64,000 nucleotides of DNA, from the NCBI GenBank assembly GCA_947623455.1, contig OX392538.1, positions 35,634,001 to 35,698,000 on the forward strand. The letters run 5' to 3'. Below, piece by piece: positions 56,644 to 64,000 of this stretch. This DNA is from Mimachlamys varia (taxonomy: Eukaryota; Mollusca; Bivalvia; Pectinida; Pectinidae). The stretch's first letter is position 1. Each line of letters begins with the position of its first letter. Under the pieces are notes generated by a model. The model did no database searches and was not told the DNA's origin. It saw only the letters and a list, made by a program, of their open reading frames with translations. The position numbers and the translations under genes were made by a program.

Positions 56644-57152
56644 CAATTGAGAAAAATCAAAATAAATCGTATTTTTAGTCCATGTTCACCATCTATGTTT
56701 TACTATTTGCTGAGTCTTGATCAAATATGAATTATTACTAACTTTTTCTGCCAATAGTTGCAGTAGAACGGGTTTTGGCATCAAAACTAAGTTTTTTCGT
56801 GGGAACTTACCACAACAAATCGCACGGAAATATCTGCATTAGCCGACAGTTTGTAAAGGTGTTTGGGAAAACGAAATGGAGTTGTGTGGTAATTTAAACA
56901 TCAGATGATACAGAAATAGTGTCCGGAAGACATGGGCTATGTGTAGATTTGAGATGTTATATTTTACCTGCGTTTTCCATTATTTTTTCCCTCGAAGCGA
57001 CCGGTGACTCCATCTTGGAGATTCTATCGCACACATAAACGCACGATCTTTAGATCGCCCAGTTGTGCGCACCATGGGCGAACGATGTGTGCACGATGTA
57101 TGCACGATGAACGCACGCAGTTTTTGGTGTGTTGTGCGATACCACAACTGTA

Positions 57153-58280
57153 TTTTGACATGCATGAACTGCAGATAATCTAAGATTAAACAAATACAAT
57201 ATTAGATACGGATATTGCATTTCATTGTTGACAACCTTTTTATCTTTAGTATTCTTGAAATATTACTGATTTTTTTAAAACGTAGTATTCACTTACCCTA
57301 AATATGTCAGTATTACACGAATGTCCCAACTAAAACAAACGAACAGTACTTCCAAAGTCTATAATACTATTCTATCAAAACTTTACCATAACTCTGGAAT
57401 AGATAGAGGATCGTCAGAACTTGACCAGGATCTTATCATACAACTAAATATAAAATTACAATTATCTTCCATACCTACCCAACCCCCAACCCCCCACCCC
57501 CATCCCCCAACCCCTTTGGGGCCAAGGGCAATAACAGATAATCATCAGCATTTAAAATATACTATCCAAAGCTCAATCATTTTACATACCATTTATAAAT
57601 GTTTATATGTTGGCATTTCTAATCCACATCGTTAAGTAATTCCTAACATTTTTGTTATATTGAAATACGCTCAAAGTTATTTGATTTGAAACTTACTAAA
57701 TATTTTATGCTACCGAGTGCCTTGCCTTAACAGACCAGGCACTTCATGCGCCACATGTACCTCAGAGTACCGCCACCGGACGGTCAGAATGACAGAGAAA
57801 GTAATTCCGGTGTCAACCGCGGGAAATATGATTTAAATAGCGCTATCCGGTACAGAAGAAATGAGCGGAAGCAAAACTTATCAGAATAAAGGCATAGCGC
57901 AGCACTTTATGCCCGGGACATTTCATGCCAACGGCATACTATTGAAAACCCAATTTTGTTTGCGCATGATATCAATTACAAGGTGTAGAAGCAGATAAGA
58001 GTATTTGTATTGAATGTACATTTATTGTTAGTCTACCCATACAACGTATCGATAGAAATTGAAAAATTCGTGCATGATATTTAAAAAATAAAATATTCTT
58101 ATATCATTCATATAAAAAGTAAAATAAATTATTCTTAACTCCGAAATTCAATTTTTAAATGCATCTGATCGTTACTATTGGGGAGTTATTTGCAGAAACG
58201 CATAAAATGTCTTAACAATCCTGAAGATGATTTGTCAAGCCAACAATAAAACGTTCGAGGTTTTAATGAAAATCGTTTGA
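57153..58280. other. No gene supported; C-rich patch
   Basis: A 60-base C-rich patch at 57477-57525 (ccccccaccccc type) sits inside a 104-codon frame (57321-57635), which is therefore unlikely to be a gene. Otherwise unique sequence. Confidence 0.4.
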
Positions 58281-58565
58281 TTGAAAGAACTTTGTAGAAA
58301 TAAATTACTCGGAACTGATATAAACTTCAATTGCAAAAAGATAACCGAATTTAATTGGATACGTTTCTGTAAAACCTTGTCCCAGGTCCAATTAAAGTCT
58401 AGTGCCTTTCTAAGACTTTATACTTATATCGATAAAGCAAATTACAATACAATTGCGTTATGGACCATCTTCAATTTAATTAATAGGCATAAAGTAATTA
58501 CATATAACAAGATGCAATCTGTTTTAGAAGCGGCTTTCAAGGAAATCGAATATTTTAATCAGTAA
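58281..58565 (+). CDS. Unrecognised 94-codon frame
   Basis: It opens with ttg rather than ATG; an exon continuing from upstream would be needed. The composition is typical of a soluble alpha-helical protein (TLSQVQLKSSAFLRLYTYID, later NKMQSVLEAAFKEIEYF) and codons are AT-rich like the surroundings. No domain is recognised and no clear 3' splice site precedes it. Possibly the last exon of something or a fragment of an old insertion. Confidence 0.2.
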   Translation: MKELCRNKLLGTDINFNCKKITEFNWIRFCKTLSQVQLKSSAFLRLYTYIDKANYNTIALWTIFNLINRHKVITYNKMQSVLEAAFKEIEYFNQ

Positions 58566-59285
58566 TTTAAATTCAGTTGCTACATTTTAATGCTAAACTC
58601 AACGTCGAAATATGATTAAGATGGTGGGTTTAATACAGAATCTTATTGTGCTGCTGTCTTTTAGCCTTCATAGTTCTTGAAAGGCTTTATTCAATTTTGA
58701 TATGGTTATTTTAACGTTGAATACGATTAGACAGCAAAAACTGTTGAGCAATTATTCATTTAAAATAGCATATACAATGAAACAATCAACAGTCGACATT
58801 CAGGAGAAAAACAAAAAGAAAGGGACGCATAGTTGATCCTTGGACACGAAACGGGATCAGATCTTTCAGGAAAAACTTGTCCTCACAAATGATAGAGTCA
58901 AATGTGAATAGGTATTTACCTCTAAAAGCAAATACAATGAAACAAAAATTATTGTAGATCCTAGGTATGTCGATGGGGGCAGAAGATAGACTTCGGTTTT
59001 TGATTTCTCGTAAGCAAAATAAAAAACCCAAAACGATTCCACGGGTTGTAAGCATATGCATCCTGTACCTTTAAGCTGTGTAAAGTTCAACCCGACTTAG
59101 TTCCCCATCAAACCTTTAAAGAAGTTTCATAAAGATTAAGTAAACCATTTGCACATATGACACTTGTAGAGGTATTACCCGTAAAGGACTGGGAATTAGA
59201 TAAAATGAAGGTGTAAACAGCTCCGCCCACCCCCACCTGGCAAACCTGCGAGATATTCGTGATCGATATCGACTGCTGATAAACG
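58566..59285. other. No gene supported
   Basis: Unique sequence. Two overlapping minus-strand frames (58786-59090) have no motif. Confidence 0.35.
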
Positions 59286-59290
59286 AACAG

Positions 59291-59482
59291 GCCCCGGTTC
59301 CATCAACGCTCCTTAATTTAAGGGAAATTCCTTAACTTAAAAATCTCAATAGGAAAGCATTACAGAATTAAAGGAAAGTTCCTTAACTAAGGATTTTCTC
59401 CTTAACCTCTGTAATGCTTTCCTATGGAGATTTTTAAGTTAAGGATTTTCCTTAAGTAAAGGAATGTTGATGAAACCAGGGC
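59291..59482. mobile_element. 192-bp fold-back MITE
   Basis: The whole element is one imperfect palindrome. The left arm gccccggttccatcaacgc, tccttaatttaagg, taggaaagcattacag is complementary to the right arm ctgtaatgctttccta, aagttaaggattttccttaa, gttgatgaaaccagggc. A smaller inner inverted repeat (ccttaactaagg) sits at the centre. No coding. Confidence 0.85.
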
Positions 59483-59519
59483 CTGGGATTCAAAAGAAAC
59501 ATGTTGTTTCTTTGTGAGA

Positions 59520-60085
59520 TATGGAGAGGACGTGTTTGGGTATGCTCATTAGCATGCGTATTTGTTGTAATTTAGAATGAAGACTCAGCTTTCACTTTGA
59601 AGACGATGTGTACTTGAATGTGACCAGAATTCATTTGGCGGGTGTCGATGAAGCAAAATACTCTTACTCTTCCGGAACACCTGGGCCCGTATTCATGAAA
59701 CCGTTCTCATACTCAAGCATGTATTTCGTGCTCAAGCCTTATTTCTTGTTTTGGCCATAGATTATTAAAACAAATCTAACTTTGTCAAAGTTTTGGGAAA
59801 AAGTTGAAGAGAGATGAAGCCAAAAACTGTTTTCAACATTTACATTGACTTTTTAACTCTTCGACATGATTAAGGAGAGTTTCAAGAATGCTGGCTTGAC
59901 CACAGAATCAATGCTTGAGCATGAGAACGGTTTAATGAATACGGGCCCTGGTATTATTATCGTGTACTTCTAATCGGGTCACCATGTAAATCCTTCCTTT
60001 TTCATATCTTGCTGATAGTTTAGTCGTTTTGGGTTCGAATTATGGTTTTGTTGACGCCTCGGTAATCTCATTTTTTATATTGAAG
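59520..60085 (-). repeat. Family 1 copy split by a MITE
   Basis: Reversed family 1 blocks (gtatgctcattagcatg, gtgaccagaattcatttgg, ctcttccggaacacctgg) stop at 59694. They resume at 59947 with tattattatcgtgtact, catgtaaatccttcc and ggttttgttgacgcctcgg. The intervening 252 bp is an inserted element. Confidence 0.8.
59695..59946. mobile_element. 252-bp MITE with 5-bp target duplication
   Basis: The left end gcccgtattcatgaaaccgt is complementary to the right end acggtttaatgaatacgggc. The host family 1 bases cctgg flank both ends (59690-59694 and 59947-59951). The true duplication may be shorter, because the element ends are themselves G/C-rich. A related copy is at 41457-41693. Non-autonomous. 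Confidence 0.88.
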
Positions 60086-60199
60086 GTAAAGCTTGTGTCA
60101 TCGGTCGTTTACTAGTGAAATCCTGGAACGTTGAACATCACAAGCGACTTACTCTAAAAGGTAGAAATTTGGTCAGGATGGCGAACATGAAAATATTCA

Positions 60200-60394
60200 A
60201 TGTCAACTGAAACCTCCGGGGTAAAAGATTTCTCCCTCGTAGAAAATAGTTATGCATATAAAAGACATCGGAATAGTGATAGGATATGTAAAAGCTATAC
60301 GCTTGGGAGTCTGGAATCCTTCTCCTGTGGAAAGAACTTCAACGACCCTGAAATTGAAGTCGATGCTTTTCTTGACGAGTTTTTCAATTGGTAA
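60200..60394 (+). CDS. Possible coding exon, 64 codons, unrecognised
   Basis: ATG at 60200 opens a frame with balanced composition (MSTETSGVKDFSLVENSYAY, then YTLGSLESFSCGKNF, ending DAFLDEFFNW). It resembles a real soluble protein more than most frames here. It stops at taa immediately after the Trp; gtaataag at the same point could alternatively be read as a weak splice donor. No domain is recognised. It lies just downstream of a family 1 copy, and the opposite strand is also open. Confidence 0.25.
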   Translation: MSTETSGVKDFSLVENSYAYKRHRNSDRICKSYTLGSLESFSCGKNFNDPEIEVDAFLDEFFNW

Positions 60395-60649
60395 TAAGAT
60401 CACTCTATTGCGGTGCTGCAGACAAATGTCAAAGTTCAATAATGACACTACTCGTTACTAAAATGATGCGGGTGGAGGGGGGGAGGTCATATTGTTTGGA
60501 AATAAAGTGGCCTTTCTTGTCATTCTGAATGATATATCATTTGATTTGACAGTGATTAAACCGTTATAATGTCAAACGGTAAGTTATTGTCATATAGCTT
60601 ATATAAACGTTATTTGTTTTACAACAATTATAAAACAATTTATCCAACT

Positions 60650-60835
60650 CTCGTTGGCCCGTATAGCAGTGCACAATGAGTCTTATTGTGGGAGAAACTC
60701 AGAGTACCCGGAGAAAACCCACGTGGTCGGGCAGATGACCCCATATCTTTTCACGTCCTGTTGGGGAATCGAACCCCGGCCGCCTTGGTGAAAGACAAGA
60801 ACGCTAACCGCTGCAATAGTTTGCCTGTGATATGG
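60650..60835 (-). mobile_element. tRNA-derived SINE, minus strand
   Basis: On the minus strand an A-box-like ttgcagcggttagcgttc and a B box ggggttcgattcccc are correctly spaced. They are followed by the body blocks gtcatctgcccgaccacgtg and gttttctccgggtactctg. This body matches the element at 29946-30300 and resembles tRNA-derived SINEs common in molluscs. No target duplication could be defined. Confidence 0.75.
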
Positions 60836-60839
60836 TTAG

Positions 60840-62565
60840 TATTGTCATATTGTTAGGTATATCTGGGTTCGGATTATTGTTTTGTTGACGCTTTGGTATT
60901 CTCTGATTTTTTTCATAGTGTTTGGTTGGGATGTAATCATTATTGTCATGCTGAATTGATGCAGTAGGACTAGAGGTTTACGTATGAGGCAAATGGTATT
61001 GTCATACTATGCACAAATACCATACAATTTTTCAAACAGTAGGTAAGAAGCATGTAGTTCAGTAGTGAGGTCACCTTTATTGTTTGGTACGGCGGTACAT
61101 TTAGGATATGCTCAAAATTGGTTTGCATTAATCATCACGAGCGCTTTAGATTACATAGGGAGAAAAATTATATCGTGTATGTTCTTTATGTACCACCATA
61201 GTTTCGCAATGAAGTTATCATAAAAATGTATAAATGTCATATATTTTCGCGATCGGTGTGGGATGATCAGCCCAATCCTACTCTAGGTACGTTGTACCTG
61301 ATAAATGTGACAGCCATACTATATCATATGCTAGGAAAATGTCATAGATACAATGTATCCGTTGTAAGATATTCCGTATTGTCATATTTTCGGTAAATGC
61401 CATATATTATTCGTTATGAGATGAACGGTATTGGTGAATGTCATATATTTTCGTGGTTGTGAAATCAGGGTTCAAGGTCATGTGATGATGCCAACAATTG
61501 TTATTATATAGGTAAAATGTATGTAAACGCCATCAATTAAAGTTATGAAATGATCAGTATGGTTAAAATAACTCTTTTGGTTGTTTTATCTTTAATAGAG
61601 AAGAAAAATACTCCATTTGGATTTACACTGAATGGAGTGCGGCGCTGTGATCATACTTGCTGCAGTGTTACGTTCCCTAATATGAATCGAGACAAAGTGA
61701 TGAATCATTTTTTCTTGCTTACTTTATTTTCTATAGAAGAAAACCCATTAAGTCAAAGAAAACCATGTGTGTTGTTTACTTTATTTCCTATAAAGGAAAA
61801 CCTTTAAGGTAAAAAAAAAGTTTGAAGTGGAACATTTGACACCAGATTTTGAATTGAAGATCTTAATTCTACCAAACAAAAGTTGATTTTTTATTGCAGA
61901 CTCCGATAATTTTAGATTTAACAAGTACTTTTGCCTCTTCACTCATCAAATTTAATTGCATTTAATTTGGACTTAATGAGATTAAGCTGAAGACAGCTCA
62001 TTAAAAAATAATGTCCTAAGCGTTCATTAATTTGAAAATGCCGACGTTAGGTGTCAGGAAGCTCTATAACAAATCGGTGTTTATTCGAGCGAATTGAATT
62101 GAAAACCACAAAATTCAACAAGTGTGCCACGTGTTTATTCTGTTAAGACAATTAAGACAAGTTTGTGGTTTGTAATTAAACTGGGAAGATCCATGCAGGC
62201 GAGTAAAATGTACTTTTAAGTGGCGTCCCAGTGCGAAACTTGGATTAGATTAGAAAATGTCGCTTCTTTTTATGGCGCTAGGTGAGACATGTTCTATAGA
62301 AAATATGTTGTTTTGTATGATTTTAAACATTGTAATAAAGAACAGGTTCCTAGAATAGCAAACAAAACTTCTTATGTCCCTTTGTAATACTATTATTCTT
62401 ATTTATTTGATTGTTTGTTTGTTTGTGTACTTATGTTCTTAAACTCAGCTAATAAAATGGTTTCAATTACTTGTATAAAATATCATATCAATAGCCATGA
62501 TCATTTAAGGGCCTGTTGTTTTAGTTTGTAATGTATGAATGCGATTATTTGTGTGTTAAAATGAG
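60840..62565. other. No gene supported; loose tgtcatatatttt repeats
   Basis: A short minus-strand family 1 scrap lies at 60865-60910 (gttttgttgacgctttgg). Between 60950 and 61470 the block tgtcatat with attttcg recurs loosely at irregular spacing and may be a decayed tandem repeat. A (GTTT)n run is at 62411-62426. The 85-codon frame at 61550-61807 has an internally repeated aaaacc-type stretch but no motif. Confidence 0.4.
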
Positions 62566-62614
62566 GTACAAGTATGTTGGGGTATTTGCCTTCTTGTGAT
62601 AGTGCTTAAGCGTA

Positions 62615-62760
62615 CAGGTGGTCACTCATCCAATTACTGACCACGCTCACCGTTGCTTAACTAGCGTGAGCGGGTCCCCGGGTCTTATCGCATGATATGA
62701 AAAGCTAGCTCTCCAGTTGGGCAGTATTTCCAGTCATATACCTGGCTGGATATTACATTA
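62615..62760 (-). pseudogene. 5S-rRNA-like segment, copy 1
   Basis: On the minus strand the stretch ending at 62615 reads aattggatgagtgaccacctg, close to the strongly conserved 5S rRNA segment ttggatgggtgaccgcctg, and is preceded by gttaagcaacgg as in the 5S internal control region. The 5' half of 5S rRNA is not recognisable; instead a conserved ctgcccaactgg block follows. It is not a functional 5S gene but a 5S-derived repeat, as in 5S-headed SINEs (SINE3 type). That class is inference. Confidence 0.6.
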
Positions 62761-62897
62761 TTCCCCCACCGAGGAATCCCGAGACTTGGCCTGGGAATCC
62801 GAATCCTTCTCTGTGTATCAATGCACCTTCCCAAACCACCAGGAACTGGTCTTACATGATTACACACAGTCACTACGCTGCTACCAAATGTATCGTG

Positions 62898-63035
62898 CAG
62901 GCGGTCACCCATCCAACTACTGACTACGATTACGGTTTCTTAAATAGCGTTAGTGGTTCCTCGGGTTATACCGCATGAAAACTAGCTCGCCAGTTGGGCA
63001 GTATTTCCCCGTCATATACCAAGCTGGACATTACA
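62898..63035 (-). pseudogene. 5S-rRNA-like segment, copy 2
   Basis: On the minus strand it contains ttggatgggtgaccgcctg, an exact match to the conserved 3' part of animal 5S rRNA. The upstream ttaagaaaccg is diverged from the 5S form. It is a tandem duplicate of 62615-62760 at 283-bp spacing. Both keep the same non-5S extension (actgcccaactgg, tgtccagcttggtatatgac). Confidence 0.6.
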
Positions 63036-63116
63036 GTGCTGATCAGACGCCGAAAAATTGTGCTATCACACTGAAATATCATGAGTACACAGGCGTAAAG
63101 CAGTTATTGAGATTAA

Positions 63117-63340
63117 CCATCAAGACCTGGCAACTCCTCCCGGTATCATCCTAGACCTATTTCTGCTGCTGGTCACATTTCATCTTCACCCATCAAGACC
63201 TTGCAACTCCTCCCTGCATCGTCCTAGACCTATTTCTTCTGCTGGCAAAATCTTATCTTCTTCCATTAAGACTTTGCAACTCCTCCCGGTGTCATACTAG
63301 ACCTATTTCTTCTGCTTTTTACCCTCTTCCATCAACATGT
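63117..63340. repeat. 72-bp tandem repeat, three units
   Basis: The block ccatcaagacctggcaactc, then cctagacctatttcttctgc, repeats at 63118, 63190 and 63263, with a partial fourth start at 63329. Units differ by substitutions and a few indels. Confidence 0.9.
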
Positions 63341-63964
63341 ATCGCTCTGGTCCGTTCTTTCACTATCTTATTCTACTGGCTGGTATTTCATATGTATCTC
63401 TATTCTTGTCAGCACCAAATACATGTATGTTATTTGTGCATTGTGCGCGTGTTTCTTATATCCGAGAAGTTATTTTCGGTTTGTTATATCTAAAACTCAC
63501 TACAATACATACATGGAGTGTACTGATCATCCATTGAGTATCAAATAGCCAGGCCCGGTCCTATCTAATTACCTTTTATACCATTACACAGTCATGTGGT
63601 ACAACTCATGCCCCAATTATTAGTGAAAGAAAATCAATTTCAGTTCGTCTATTCGTCTATCACCAAATCATTTTATCCTCCATGTCTGACGAAACTCTCT
63701 TTGTTAGAATAGTCATTTCTAATTATTTTTATTTATCAATACCGGCGTATTAAAAAGAAATGATTCAGATAATAATATTAAAGCATATATCATTCACGAC
63801 AAAAAAAACCAACACACTAAATACACTAATTAACACATACAACAACATAGTTTTGCATAAGTAAACTGAGTCATGTGTTTGTGTCTGAATATTTTTAAAA
63901 AGTATCTAGAGCGGTACTTGTCATTTGGCCGCCTGCAATGCAACGTACAGTACTATAAGTGACA
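63341..63964. other. No gene supported
   Basis: A hydrophobic 66-codon frame (63337-63537) starts in the tandem repeat and has no motif. Unique AT-rich sequence follows. Confidence 0.4.
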
Positions 63965-63983
63965 CCCCCCCCCCCCCCCCCCC
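63965..63983. repeat. C19 homopolymer
   Basis: Nineteen consecutive C near the window end. Homopolymers this long are often mis-sized in assemblies. Confidence 0.95.
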
Positions 63984-64000
63984 TGGTTTAAAGCTTTAAT

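Larger units (their letters stand above)
54505..57019. mobile_element. 2.5-kb element with about 270-bp inverted ends, nested
   Basis: The left end (from about 54556) reads caagatggagtcgccgagcg, then acatagcccatgtcttccgg, then cccacgaaaaaactttg. The right end (about 56755-57019), reverse-complemented, reads caagatggagtcaccggtcg, then acatagcccatgtcttccgg, then cccacgaaaaaacttag. The left end has about 50 extra bases outside this homology, so the exact boundary is uncertain. The interior holds a zinc-finger relic (55081-55256), a minus-strand frame (56284-56643) and at least two further dispersed repeats. Long inverted ends with interior coding suggest a degraded DNA transposon; the superfamily is not identified. 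Confidence 0.7.
53721..57150 (+). mobile_element. TA-flanked inverted-repeat element carrying a 2.5-kb insertion
   Basis: The left end cagttgtggtatcgcacaac and the right end gttgtgcgataccacaactg are perfect inverted repeats, flanked by TA at 53719-53720 and 57151-57152. The interior 53930-54504 matches 3985-4550 closely (for example tctctggcccggggcactta and ccaattgtacc). The right end 57020-57150 matches 4568-4698. The extra 54505-57019 is a separate element. Both ends carry clusters of acgatgtgcgaacgatg-like subterminal repeats. No transposase is recognised in the outer element. Confidence 0.85.
62571..63085 (+). repeat. Family 2 blocks flanking the 5S-like segments
   Basis: The block gtatgttggggtatttgcc, then cttgtgatagtgctt, at 62571-62610 matches the family 2 copy at 18290. 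The block gaaaaattgtgctatcacac at 63049-63070 matches family 2 elsewhere. The 5S-like tandem lies between them, so it was either inserted into or carried by a family 2 copy. Confidence 0.5.

Noticed and set aside
57321..57635. 104-codon frame with a Pro/His-rich middle
   Set aside because: The middle is a C-rich low-complexity patch and the flanks have no motif or splice signals.
62685..62912. 75-codon minus-strand frame with Arg- and Pro-rich sequence
   Set aside because: It lies across the 5S-like tandem repeat; the overlapping plus-strand frame is also open.
1..64000. Endogenous virus or intact autonomous retrotransposon
   Set aside because: No reverse transcriptase, integrase, capsid or polymerase motif was recognised in any frame and no long terminal repeat pair was found.

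Overview
The window is animal nuclear DNA: AT-rich, intergenic or intronic, and packed with repeats. No reading frame outside low-complexity tracts exceeds about 130 codons, and I recognise no complete protein-coding gene. The repeat content (tRNA-derived SINEs with a conserved central block, many short TA-flanked inverted-repeat elements, tandem repeats embedded in dispersed elements) fits a mollusc, most likely a bivalve. That placement is inference; no marker gene is present.

Layout. 1-1.7 kb: old repeat fragments and a 500-bp purine tract. 1.97-12.4 kb: a tandem array of a composite element (units A-D). Each unit joins a roughly 170-bp subrepeat block of variable copy number to a module called family 1 here. 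The array is interrupted by a 1.03-kb unrelated insertion and by a 748-bp TA-flanked element. 12-21 kb: short inverted-repeat elements, hairpins and dispersed fragments. 22.2-22.6 kb: a 25-bp minisatellite. 23-31 kb: sparse sequence with family fragments and a tRNA-derived SINE whose tRNA-like head is present three times. 31-45 kb: a pyrimidine tract, an inverted pair of family 1, a SINE with intact target-site duplication, and long featureless stretches. 45.3-46.6 kb: a 57-bp minisatellite with a 288-bp higher-order repeat. 46.6-53 kb: mostly featureless. 53.7-57.2 kb: a second copy of the TA-flanked element, this time carrying a 2.5-kb second element with long inverted ends and relics of C2H2 zinc-finger coding. 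59-60 kb: a fold-back element and a 252-bp inverted-repeat element inserted in a family 1 copy. 62.6-63.3 kb: two tandem 5S-rRNA-like segments and a 72-bp tandem repeat.

Recurring families are named for cross-reference. Family 1 contains accaggtgttccggaag and has about 16 copies. Family 2 contains a variant of actggttcacccgttg and has about eight copies. Family 3 starts near tgacgtaacacacac and has about eight copies. Family 4 is a hairpin element with two copies. There is also a group of short TA-flanked elements ending in CTGTAAA.

A handful of short open stretches could be real exons. They are listed at low confidence because splicing and homology cannot be tested here. The strongest observations are structural: nested insertions with a related empty site in the same window, very recent tandem duplications, and a 15-codon stretch that stays open across many family 1 copies.
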